Shown piece after piece: positions 11,201 through 23,200 of a stretch of DNA of 64,000 nucleotides. Numbering within the stretch: position 1 is the first letter of the stretch; each line of letters begins with the position of its first letter. The notes below the pieces were generated by a model, which saw nothing but the letters and a program-made list of their open reading frames with translations, was not told the DNA's origin and did no database searches. Source of the DNA: Tubiluchus corallicola (lineage: Eukaryota; Priapulida; Priapulimorpha; Priapulimorphida; Tubiluchidae); the NCBI GenBank assembly GCA_030141605.1, contig JAQGDQ010000641.1, forward strand, positions 56,338 to 120,337, read 5' to 3'. Made by a program: the position numbers and the translations under genes.

Positions 11201-14200
11201 TTGCAGCTGTGCTGTGTTTAAAAAAATAAAATCATTACATTCGAAGCATATGACACAGTCTCTAGGCATATTAAAAATTACCTGCTGGTTTTCTATCAAA
11301 GCCTTTTTCCTCACTGATCTCCTTGCCTAAATATCTTACCCATTTTCTAACCGATAACTACTACAGTTCAACGTGAAACATATACGTCGTAAATTAAAAC
11401 CAATTATGATATTAGTAACAGATTGCCGACCACAGAAAAATTTGTTTCTATCTTACCTCATGAGCTCAAAAGATGTCAGTAGGGAGGGAGAAAATTTTTT
11501 TGTGAATGTTTAAAGTTGAATCGTGGAATATTTAAAATCAGTCGAAATCAAAGTTCGTTTATTTCTCACTGGTTAGCAGTTTCACCTTGTAGTTACGGTC
11601 GCATAAATGCAAAAAGATATGTGATTGATACGTATATATATATAAAGTGTTTGCTAGTATATATATAGTTATAAAGGTAGTGGATATATTTGGTATTAAT
11701 CTTAATCACCAACATATTCAGTCTTGGAAAGTACCTACAATGCATTGCAAAATTATTTTACTTTACTATGCAGGTGACTGTGAATTTAAATTAGTTTAAA
11801 TTGGATGTTTTATTAATCCTGCCAGTGCGATTAGCTTTTTACTCTCCAATAAACTGCAGTAAAGCACGAAGTTGAAATTTTGATACTAATTCAAGTTAAA
11901 TTATCCTCGTATTTTTGCGATGTTTGAACATTCTTTTATTAAAACTTGTTAAGAACAAGTCAGATATTCAATCATTGCATCAGCCTTCTGAAATCGTCTA
12001 TTTTTGACTAGGGTTCGTTGGTTGCTGACGAGTCGTTAATAGAAGTGCTAGCAAACGCAATGCAAACAGCAAGGGAAGTGAATGATACGTATCTTTTCGT
12101 TAAATGGGACGGAAATTTCCCCGAAGCCCGATTCGTATTCTCAATTTTTTGTATAGCAGGGTTTTCGTAAGTCGAGGTTCCACTTTACCTCCCATGAAAT
12201 AACTCAACTACTACCACTGTAACATACCTTCCAGGAAATAACTCAACTACTACCACTGTAACATACCTTCCAGGAAATAACTCAACTACTACCACTGTAA
12301 CATACCTTCCAGGAAATAACTAAACTACTACCACTGTTACATACCTTCCAGGAAATAACTCAACTACTACCACTGTAACATACCTTCCAGGAAATAACTC
12401 AACTACTACCACTGTAACATACCTTCCAGGAAATAACTCAACTACTACCACTGTAACATACCTTCCAGGAAATAACTCAACTACTAATACTGTAACATAC
12501 CTTCCAGGAAATAACTCACCTACTAGCACTGTAACATACCTTCCAGGAAATAACTCAACTACTACCACTGTAACATACCTTCCAGGAAATAACTCAACTA
12601 CTACCACTGTAACATACCTTCCAGGAAATAACTCAACTACTACCACTGTAACATACCTTCCAGGAAATAACTCAACTACTACCACTGTAACATACCTTCC
12701 AGGAAATAACTCAACTACTACCACTGTAACATACCTTCCAGGAAATAACTCAACTACTACCACTGTAACATACCTGCCAGAATGTCGCATTTCTAACTGT
12801 CGCAACGACGACGAGAAGTTGTCATGGGAATTTTTTAAGCGCTCCTTAAACTGAGTGCAAATGCTCTTGCCTAGCCGTGATTCGCTGAGTTTACTGATGA
12901 TGTCACTAGCCACCGTCTCTTTCCACTGGCTGTCGATTTTAGGGGGCGTGGTCCAAGGCATGGAGTGCATCAACTGTAGTTTTAAATTACCAAATTTAGC
13001 GGTTAGGTTTTTGCTAATTTATGGAAAAATCATCCTGCTTTCTGAAATAATTAGATACCAAATTTGAAATAATTATGTAAGCTATTAGGCTAGCAAAAAT
13101 GTACTTCAATTTTTACCTGTTTTATTCGTTCCAGTAAAATCTGTATAAAAGAATTGGTATTTTTCACTGTGACTTCAACTTGATATGCTGCATTGAGAAT
13201 CTGAAAAATGTAAATAGCATTGTTTACGTCAATCAATTACCGTATTTTCCCATGTATAAGAGACCCCTTCAATTTTTAGGCAAAAATTCTGGAAAAAAGT
13301 TTTTTGGTAATGAATAACTTTATTCATCATAGAAATCATTAAATTCCTCATCACTCTCATCAAAAATATCAACTGGAGTCAGACCTTCAGCAATTCCAGC
13401 CAGTTCATCATCAGAGGAGTCACTGTGCTCAAAAATGGCATTGTCCTCTGTGCCGTCCATGGCATTGGAGATGCCACACTTCTTGAAAGATTTAATAATG
13501 ACCTCTGGCTTTACACCATTCCATTCTGGACTTACTCCCATGTATAAGAGACCCCCTATTTTTAAAGTGAAAATTCTTAGCAAAAAAGGGTCTCTTATAC
13601 ATGGGAAAATACGGTAAGTCATAAATCATTTATTTCGTGGCACGGACTTCAGCTGGATACACTCAATTATTCGCCCGGGCTGCACTTTCATTAGGTTGAC
13701 AAATCTCTTCGCACAAATTCTCTCGGCGGGCAGCTAGTAGCCCACGGGCCGCAATTTGCACACCCCTGTACTAAGCAGACATAATGAAACTAATCAGCAT
13801 CCCCTAGCTAGGACGTTCTACCTGTTGAAGAGCACCACTTGCTGTTGGAGATTCTTCTAAATCATTCTCACCTCCCTCCAAGCTTGATAAGCACCTCGTC
13901 AATGTACCTTGAGAAACAAAATACAAGTGATATTACTTAGAATCAAACCAGAATCATTAATATTGTTGCAGAGGCAGCCAAGAGGTTCAGGGTTCAAATC
14001 TGGATCAAACCATGTTGCGGATGAGAAAATAGAAGTGAAATATAAAAAAAATCAAACGGAAAATTAAGACGAATCTCTTCCTGCCTTCCTCATGCTGACC
14101 ATGACTACAGAACAGGTGCTTAAAGTGATAAACCCACCTGTCCGACTGAACAGGTATTACTACGCATTTATACCTGGTATTCAATGTCACTATGCAATGA

Positions 14201-17200
14201 CTTCATAGTGAATCGAACCATCACAATATACAGTCAACACTCATTAAACCGGGCTAATTGGGGGGGGGGGGTCCGGTTTAGCCGATTGTCCAATTTATCC
14301 GATATGCCTATATATGGTCTATATTATACAGGAATAATCACCGTAATAAGGCCTACATACATTGCACTATATTATATACTGTATATTACTTTAAAATAGT
14401 TAACCTGTGAGGATAAAGAAATTATTGTACAGTTGGTAGGCCGTGTTGTGTTTAGCGCTCCGGCTCGGACGGAAATCGGTCAGTTTCCTTTACCACAGAT
14501 GACGTCCATCTTATCCGATATCCGGGCTAACGGGGTCCGGTTTAACGAGGGTCGACTGTAGCGAGGGGTGGAAAATAAATGGCATTTCGCCCCCACGTAA
14601 CAATGCTTTGAATATTTGAATAGTTCTCTGGATTGCACTGTTGCTTTTTCCAGTAATTATCATTCAGTCTAAGATTATGTAAAAGTTATAAAATGAGGCC
14701 AAATGTTGAATTTGAACTGCATAAAAATCTATTGGTTATTTAACGTGTGCATTGTTTCAACGTCACAATGATTAAAACAAGATGCCTAGATTTGCAAAAA
14801 TCTCTATGTAAATATTAACACTATGAGGCCAAATGCTGAATTTGAATGACGTGAAAATATAATCAAGACATGCCTATATGATGTTCTGATGTCTATATGT
14901 GCTGTTGACTTGCTCGGTTTAATGAATTTTAATATTTTAAGGTAGCAAAACATAGAATCTATCTACTTTTTTATGTTTCCTCAATAAGGTAAATAGTTGA
15001 ATGCAGTATGAAAGTTAAAACCGTCCAGAAGTAGACCGGTAGTAAACACGGCGGTCAGTCATCCATTTACTGTCAAAACTAGGGGCTGTTTAACTGCGGT
15101 CGCCGAGTACTTTTCATTGCCAATCCGCTAATATCTTGGCATAAATATACGGAAGCATACATATTAGTTACCCGAACCAGCAAAAGAGGTTTAGCACAGT
15201 AGGGGGTGCACATTCCATTGATTCTTAGCATTACGTGTTTCAAACACTTAATTTCGCATATTTGTGTCGGGGAGAAAACTCAATGGAAAGGTATATTGAT
15301 TATTCACTGAAGCAGCAACGTAAAATTGATTTATACAATGGCTGGTAAGCCAGCAAATGTTACAAATGTGCACCTGATTTGATAGTAAATCAATGAATGA
15401 ATGAATACAAGAAATAAATTAAGCTTAGAGGAAAGACCAAACGATTGTTTAGACTCAATCTCATTTTAATTTGCTGTCCAAAATATAGATTTTCTTACTT
15501 ATAAAGTTAGGAATTGTTCCTTATATTTGAATAACTAGCTTAGAAAGTTAATTAACGGCAGCAGAACACAGCTAGTGCTTACGTCACAAACTAACCACAG
15601 TTTGTGCAATGGCAGGCATGTTCCCTTGTGCATCAAGCACGTTTGCATAAGTGTTACTGTCTAAACGCATGATGTCACAAAAATGGGCTCTACATCATAT
15701 GATGACATGAAACTAACACTGCAGTTCATGATCATGGTTATCACGGTACCACCTTCTATTTATCGGCCACGCGAATGTGACAAAAAGGCGCCGTTGCCAA
15801 TCTTAGTAGATTCACTGAGCCGTGCATAGCTTTGAAAGTTTAACATAATTTTAATATCCGAGGTAATTATTATTTAATCTAAGCTTTGATATAAAATACG
15901 CTATTGTAGTTTTCAACATTTTGAGCATTCTTTATTCTAGACTCGTGTTTACACAATCATCCGGTTTTCCTTTAAGAACACAAACATTAACAAAGGATTT
16001 TCTAATAGCAATGAAAAAAGTGACATCTAGTCACCCATCTAGTCACCTACCCGTATAATTCTCTCTCATAGCATTTACATAGTTGCAACGAAACAAGTCA
16101 CATCTAGTCACCTATCTAGTCACCTACCCGTATAATTCTCTCTCATAGCATTTACATAGTTGCAACGAAACAAGTCACATCTAGTCACCTATCTAGTCAC
16201 CTACCCGTATAATTCTCTCTCATAGCATTTACATAGTTGCAACGAAACAAGTGACAACTAGTCACCTATCTAGTCACCTACCCGTAAAACTCTCTCTCAC
16301 AGCATTTACATAGCTGCAACAAAACAAGTGACATCTAGTCACCTATCTAGTCACCTACCCGTAAAACTCTCTCTCATAGCATTTACATAGCTGCAACGAA
16401 ACAAGTGACATCTAGTCACCTATCTAGTCACCTACCCGTAAAACTCTCTCTCACAGCATTTACATAGCTGCAACAAAACAAGTGACATCTAGTCACCTAT
16501 CTAGTCACCTACCCGTAAAACTCTCTCTCATAGCATTTACATAGCTGCAACGAAACAAGTGACATCTAGTCACCTATCTAGTCACCTACCCGTATAACTC
16601 TCTCTCACAGCATTTACATAGTTGCAACGAAACAAGTGACATCTAGTCACCTATCTAGTCACCTACCCGTATAACTCTCTCTCATAGCATTTACATAGTT
16701 GCAACGAAACAAGTGACATCTAGTCACCTATCTAGTCACCTACCCGTATAACTCTCTCTCACAGCATTTACATAGTTGCAACGAAACAAGTGACATCTAG
16801 TCACCCATCTAGTCACCTACCCGTAAAACTCTCTCTCACAGCATTTACATAGTTGCAACGAAACAAGTGACATCTAGTCACCCATCTAGTCACCTACCCG
16901 TATAACTCTCTCTCAGATATTCCACTGATCCCGTGATCTGACCAGCAATTGCTTGATTAAGACGTTGCAGGATCAAATCTTGTATTTCACACGTGCAGAT
17001 CTGAAGCTCCCGCAGAGTCTCGATTTCACCGTTCTCTGCAACGGCGACACCTGCGGGAGAAAAAATACAACTAAGGGACAGACAAATGAAGAAACATACG
17101 AGCAGGTAGGCAGGTAGAGGTGTAAATAACTGAGGAGTCACGTGCTTCGTGATTAAAAAGGTTCAGTACTTGTTTCACACACCATATTGATTTATCTCGC

Positions 17201-20200
17201 CAAGAGAGGATGTATATACATGCAAAACATGGCTGTGGTATTTCTGCTGGTTCAGTGGCTCATTCTAGAGGCAAAGCCTTGATAACCAGCCAGGTTCCAG
17301 TACGTACAGCAACAACGTAGGACTCCGCTTGTACCAAGTTGCGTAAAAAGTAGATACACACATAAAAAGACGGGTAGTCAACAACACATGTATACAAACA
17401 TAGGTGAGTAGATGGTGAATATGTCATTAGGAGCACGTTTACTACTTACTACACAAATTGCTTCTGCCTGATCAGACAGTCAGAAATGTGCACTGTTAGA
17501 TCGTCTTAAATCTCTTACCGAATAGTAAAGTCTCGTTTTTGACAAAGGAAGATTTTAATGTCAAAGGCTGAGCGAAACTAACAATTATTATTACAAGGTT
17601 AAACGTATATACAATGAGATGAAAATAACAGTTAACACTTCTAAGCTAAACGAGTTTGCGACACGGATTATGACAGGCTAAGACCAGGGATGAGAATGAC
17701 AAATTGCAAAGAACTCTGAAACAGGCCGGGGGGTTGGGAGCTGCGTAGGCCCCCATGGGGGTTCAAAGGGGGCGAAGTCCCTTGCAGCCAGCAACAAATT
17801 GCAATTTTTTGACCATAGAGAGCCTCTAAGTGGACTTCAAATATCAGTTACCTTGTTTCATGCATAATTTAAAATACACAACTATCAAGGATACATGATA
17901 TCTAATTTTCTCAAAAACGCCTAAGTATTGGCCGCTCCTATGCAAAAGTATATAAAAACTGTCTGCAATTGACTCAAATAACTCCGCACAATTGATTCTA
18001 TATTTTTATACATAGAGATATACACGTGGTTACACTGATGTACATGATGTAAACAAAGTGACGGCCTGCCAACTAGCGGTCAGCTTGTGAAATAATGTAC
18101 TGGGTCCGTAAAAATTTTCTCAACGAATTTACGCGATTTAGAAAAATGGCACTACTGGTCTTCCAAAAACTCGGAATTCCGCGTATCCGAGGGAAAATTG
18201 TCATCCCTGTAAGACGGACGACTCAACGAACCTTAGATTCCCCCGACTTCCGTTTTTATATCCAAAATAAAGATATGTTACCGAAACGAAAATATCGCGA
18301 CCTTTTTATCGCTGAATCAAATGACAAACTGCATATTATAAACTATATTAGAGCAGCAAGCCTCCTTACCTTCGAATTCATAATTCCTTGCCTCGTCTAG
18401 CAACTTCTCCCGCATCTCAGTTATAGTCGTTGCTATGACGACGCGTATCTCCTCCTGCTTCTGCGTCGCGATGGCCATCAACGACTGATAGAGATCTAGC
18501 TCCTTCTGTCTGGCATACTCGATCCGCTTCGGCGTAATCAGCATGTCTCGGGCCATGTCGAAAGCCGTCAAGATGAACATCTTCAGACATCTGGTGTGGG
18601 CCGTCTTGAGGATGGTGGCCGCCTGCACTAGGTGGCTCTGTAGCACCCGATGAACGAAGAAAATCACGCTGCTGTGGAACTGCTCGAAGTTCTCGACGAA
18701 CTCGCATTCGACGGCGACGTCGGTGGCGCCGAGGTGCAACTGCAACTGGCCGTCGTTTGGCACCAGACTGAGATATCCTGCCTCGCATAGTTGTTCGAAT
18801 AGCCTGAAACAGATCACATTTCAATTCAATTCAAAACGTGCATTTATTTCCATATTCATGATATAACCGAGGCAAGTAAATGTATTTATTTATCACAATG
18901 GAAATAGGATGGCGAAAGACCAAGAAGGTCAACTGGTCAAGCCATCCTTCAATGGATGTATGTGATTATTGGGATGACACTGTAACTATTTCACTCATGA
19001 ATAGTAGTGAAATTACATTATTACTATTTTACTTAGCAACTTGATCTGTTTAAAATTCACTAATCAACTTTAAATAACTGAAGGATGAAAATGCAATCAA
19101 AAATATCTAAACATACAGGAAAATGATGAAATAGGATGGTGAAAGACCAAGAAGGTCAACTAGTCAAGCCATCCTTCATTGGATGAATGTAATATAAACG
19201 TTATGGTTAAGAAAATAATCAGTCTGAAGCTCGATGTAGATAACAGCTGTTGTCGTCATCATTAACATCGCCGTGAGGCACCATTGTATTTACAATAATG
19301 TAGTAAAGTGGTAAAATGAAGAAACAACAGAAAAATGATTCAGTACGCTAATTGGAGTAAGGAATCTAGGCATTTTTATATATCTAATCTTGACACATTA
19401 GGAGGACAGATGCTTGACCAGTTGCTCAGCGCCTGGGCCTTCACCCAGTACATGACCAATTAAGGCTGAGTAGACCTAGAAAGGAGGCCAGAGATTCCTG
19501 TTAGAGTGGAATGTGGCTCGAAAAATGCCGACATTAATGGGATTCGAACCCATAACCCCTGGATCGGCATTACGTTACCCCTGAATCACATTTATAAAAA
19601 AACATTGGAAAAGAAAATGCTTCAACTAGTTGGAAAGTTTCTGCAACTTTCATACGGAATTATCCCACGTGTAGTTTATTCATTTCTTTATTCACTCAAT
19701 GGAAACCCTTGCACAAGATCGCTCAGCATGGTGGAGTGCCATCACCACAGGGCCTATGATAGCAGAGGCGAAAAGAATTGAGGAGGCAGAGGAGAAGCGC
19801 AGGAGACACTGCCCAACAACAGGTCAAAACATCCAGCCTCACCTGTGCCAAATGCCAAAGAAGTTTCCAGGCCAGAAGTCAGTCACCTTCGAGCTCATCA
19901 AAGGAATGACAAACCCCCAAACTGACCTTTTATCCCTGTCACTATGGTCATCTTCGATGCGAAGGACGAACATCATCAATCAATCAGTTTATTTATTTAC
20001 TTGGTATAATTCATTGGAAAATATTTGATTGAAACATTTTTAGTTGTGTAACACATGGCTTCACTCACATACTTTAGAAACGACACTGACGAATATACAA
20101 GCAATGCATTCGCGTGCTTTTTGAATACGATGCCACCAAGGCAGGGATGAGAATGACAAATTGCAAAAAACTCTGAGACAGGTTGGAGGTTTGGGGTCCG

Positions 20201-23200
20201 CGCAGACCGCCATGGGGGTTCAAGGGGGCGAGCCCCTTGCAGCCAGCAACAAATTGCAATTTTGTGACCATAGAGAGCCTCTAAGTGGACTTAAAATATC
20301 AATTACCTTGTTTCATGCATAATTTAAAATATCCAACTATCAAGGATACATGATACCTAATTATCTCAAAACCGCCTAAGTACTGGCCGCTCCTATGCAA
20401 AAGTATATAAAAACTGTATGCAATTGACTGAAATAACTCCGCACAGTTGATTCTATATTTTTACACATAGAGATAAACAAGTAGTTACACTGATGTACGT
20501 GATATAAACAAAGTGACGGCCTGCCAACTAGCGGTCAGCTTGTGAAATAATGTACTGGGTCCGTAAAAATTTTCTCAACGAATTTATGCGATTTACAAAA
20601 ATGGCACTACTGGTCTTCCAAAAACTCGGAATTCCGCGTATCCGTGGAAAATTCTCATTCATGAATTAGGACAACATACAAGCAATGCATTCGCATGCTT
20701 TTTGAACAAGATGCCACCAAGGGCCATGGCCTCACAGTATCTGTAACCCAGGAGCCCACAAAACCAAAATCCGGCCCTGACGCCACCGGACGAGCTAGAT
20801 CAGCATCCCGCAGTTTGTGTTCACGTAAAGTTAAGAATAACGTTAAATTTATAATAAATACTTGGAATTAAGGTGAAACTGTACATAGAGATTTCACATT
20901 TGTTTCAAAAAATTTCTGGTTTAGTCTTTGATGTTTACAAAGACCTAGCGAGGTCGCCGAAAAACGCCGATCAACCCAGATATTACACGGGGAAAAAAGC
21001 ACTAAAAACAATAAGCGAAAATTTATATATAAAACAGCAAAATTCAACAACACTCGTCATCATTTGGATCACATCTTCTAATGACGAATTAACTCTTGCT
21101 TTGCTTCTCATTTTAGTATTGTTAGAACCTCGTCAGACATCATCAACAAAATCACTGACACCGTTGCTACACTCTCCATCATAAAACACTAAAAATTATT
21201 TATCGATAACAACATGCGGACAAAATTTTGCACAAACAATATCGTGCGTTACTTTTTACCATTAGTAGGTGCTGAAAACAAGTTGCTAGGTACCAAAAAA
21301 TTGTACAAAAACGGAAAGACGGTATTTGAAAAGTAATTTTTCGATATCCTATCTACATCAAAAATTAGAATTTTAACAGTAAAACTACAGGCACTACTCT
21401 AGGTCAGTTTTAATATAAGCAAAGCAGTTAATAAGAATGCAAAATTTTTTGCAACTATCTCATTAATAGATAACTGTGAATCATAATAATTGTAATTAAT
21501 GCATTAGAACACGGGTGTGCAAATTGCGGCCCGCGGGCCACTTGCGGCCTGCCGAGAGAATTTGTGCGGCCAGCAAAGAGATTTGTCAACCTGATGATAG
21601 TGCGGCCCGGGCGATTAATTGAGTGTATCCAGCTGAAGTCCGTGCCACGATCCCAAAGATAGTGCGGGTAGTTTTTTCTACTAGATCAGATGCCATTAGC
21701 CCCTACAAGACGGTTGTAGCTTAATGTCACTGTACTACACAGACTGTGTGATACACATTACTAATATGCATTGTAATGAAATTACCACTATCTGTCCTGA
21801 AAGTAGAAATATATATGGTTTGTAATATAAATTTTAATAACTTCTAAAATAGTTTCTTGAGTGTAGTAGTAATGATGTACGCAGGTCGGATGCAAAAAAT
21901 TGTTATTAGGCCTTTCTGTACTTTGCTCCTTGATCAAACTGCCTGTGGCCCGCAGGAATTGTGGGAAAGTTTAATGTGGCCTGCCTAGTCAGATAATTTG
22001 CACACCCCTGCATTAGAATGAAGAAATAAACGTAAATAAACACAAACAAATAAAAATCAGCAAATAAGTAAGCAAAATTCTAAACAAAGCTGTTCGGAAA
22101 CAGTTGACTACGGCTACACCGGTGAAGAAGCAAGCGCTACACAGCCTTGTGCGAAAACTCAAAAACCAGAAAGCCAAAAAAAATCAAGATGAGTTGTGCA
22201 TGCAGCAGCGAGAATCAAACCTTGATTTGTGCCGATGGCTGGCCTTTCGGTGGGCGGTCGTAAATGATGGTTTGGACTTATTCCGAGGTTTAGCGTCAGA
22301 TTTTGAAGGCGACCGACGCCTCTGACAGTGTGAGCAGAGCTGATGCGGGCTTAACCTACAGCAGATTAAACATACATTTAGCTAATAGGTAAACACAGTC
22401 GCAGGTTATCACACATAATTATTTGCACAACTGAGACAGAAGTTCATACACCTCACTGTCGCATATGTATAAAGGGTCTTGCACGCGTTCAGCGGCATCA
22501 TGATAGCCCAACGGCCAAATAATTGCAGGAGCCACTGAAAAATTGCGAACCAACCAGAATTTCAAACCAGAAACTTGTGCTTTGATGGCTGAGCTACTGG
22601 GACAACTTACCAGAGTTAGACTGAATTCTCATCATAACCGTTCACAATCAATAAGATCCAGATGTCTGATACAGATGTACATATTGAATGCTTTTAACAG
22701 TCGGAGCCTTTCTGTAGGGCATCCGATACAAACATTAAGAGACCTGTCATACTTACAACAAACAGCAAAATAGCCAATTAGCTGAAGAAGGAGGCACTGA
22801 AAAATTTCGACCAAATTAGGACTTGAACCTGGTAGCTTGTGCAGCGGTTCACAAACACAGGGTTCCCACGGAATTTTAAAATAAATTTCCCTGACTTTTC
22901 CACGACCAAGATAAGCAGAAATTGCTTTAAAGGTATACATATTCAAACATTTTTGTGTACGGACATTCATACATATACTGATATATAATGTGTCAGCCAA
23001 TCATTATTTTTGGAACAGAAATTGAAACTGGGAGCCTGTCGTAGCAAAATTTTATTTGAACACGAATCGCTGAAAAATATGTTTGGAAAAATAACGGCTC
23101 GCGGAGATTATTTTTGCACCCTATTTTCATCATTTTCCCTGACTTTTTACCAAATTATCTTTTTCCCTGACCTTTCCATGACTTTCCAGGATAGCCTGTA

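Noticed and set aside
1-16915. Possibility that the regular arrays are CRISPR
   Set aside because: Units are contiguous tandem repeats without unique spacers, and the context is a eukaryotic gene with introns.
16890-17141. 83-codon minus frame beginning with a hydrophobic, signal-peptide-like sequence ([16 protein letters not shown])
   Set aside because: The first part is intron 4 sequence upstream of the CTCCCGCAG acceptor of DSTYK exon 5. Phases from exon 4 and family alignment support the splice, not a separate secreted protein.
18417-18824. 135-codon Arg-rich minus frame overlapping DSTYK exon 4
   Set aside because: It is an out-of-frame shadow of exon 4; the conserved protein is in the other frame.
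20873-21184. 103-codon plus frame in intron 3 of DSTYK
   Set aside because: No recognisable domain, low-complexity composition and location inside an intron on the opposite strand; probably chance.
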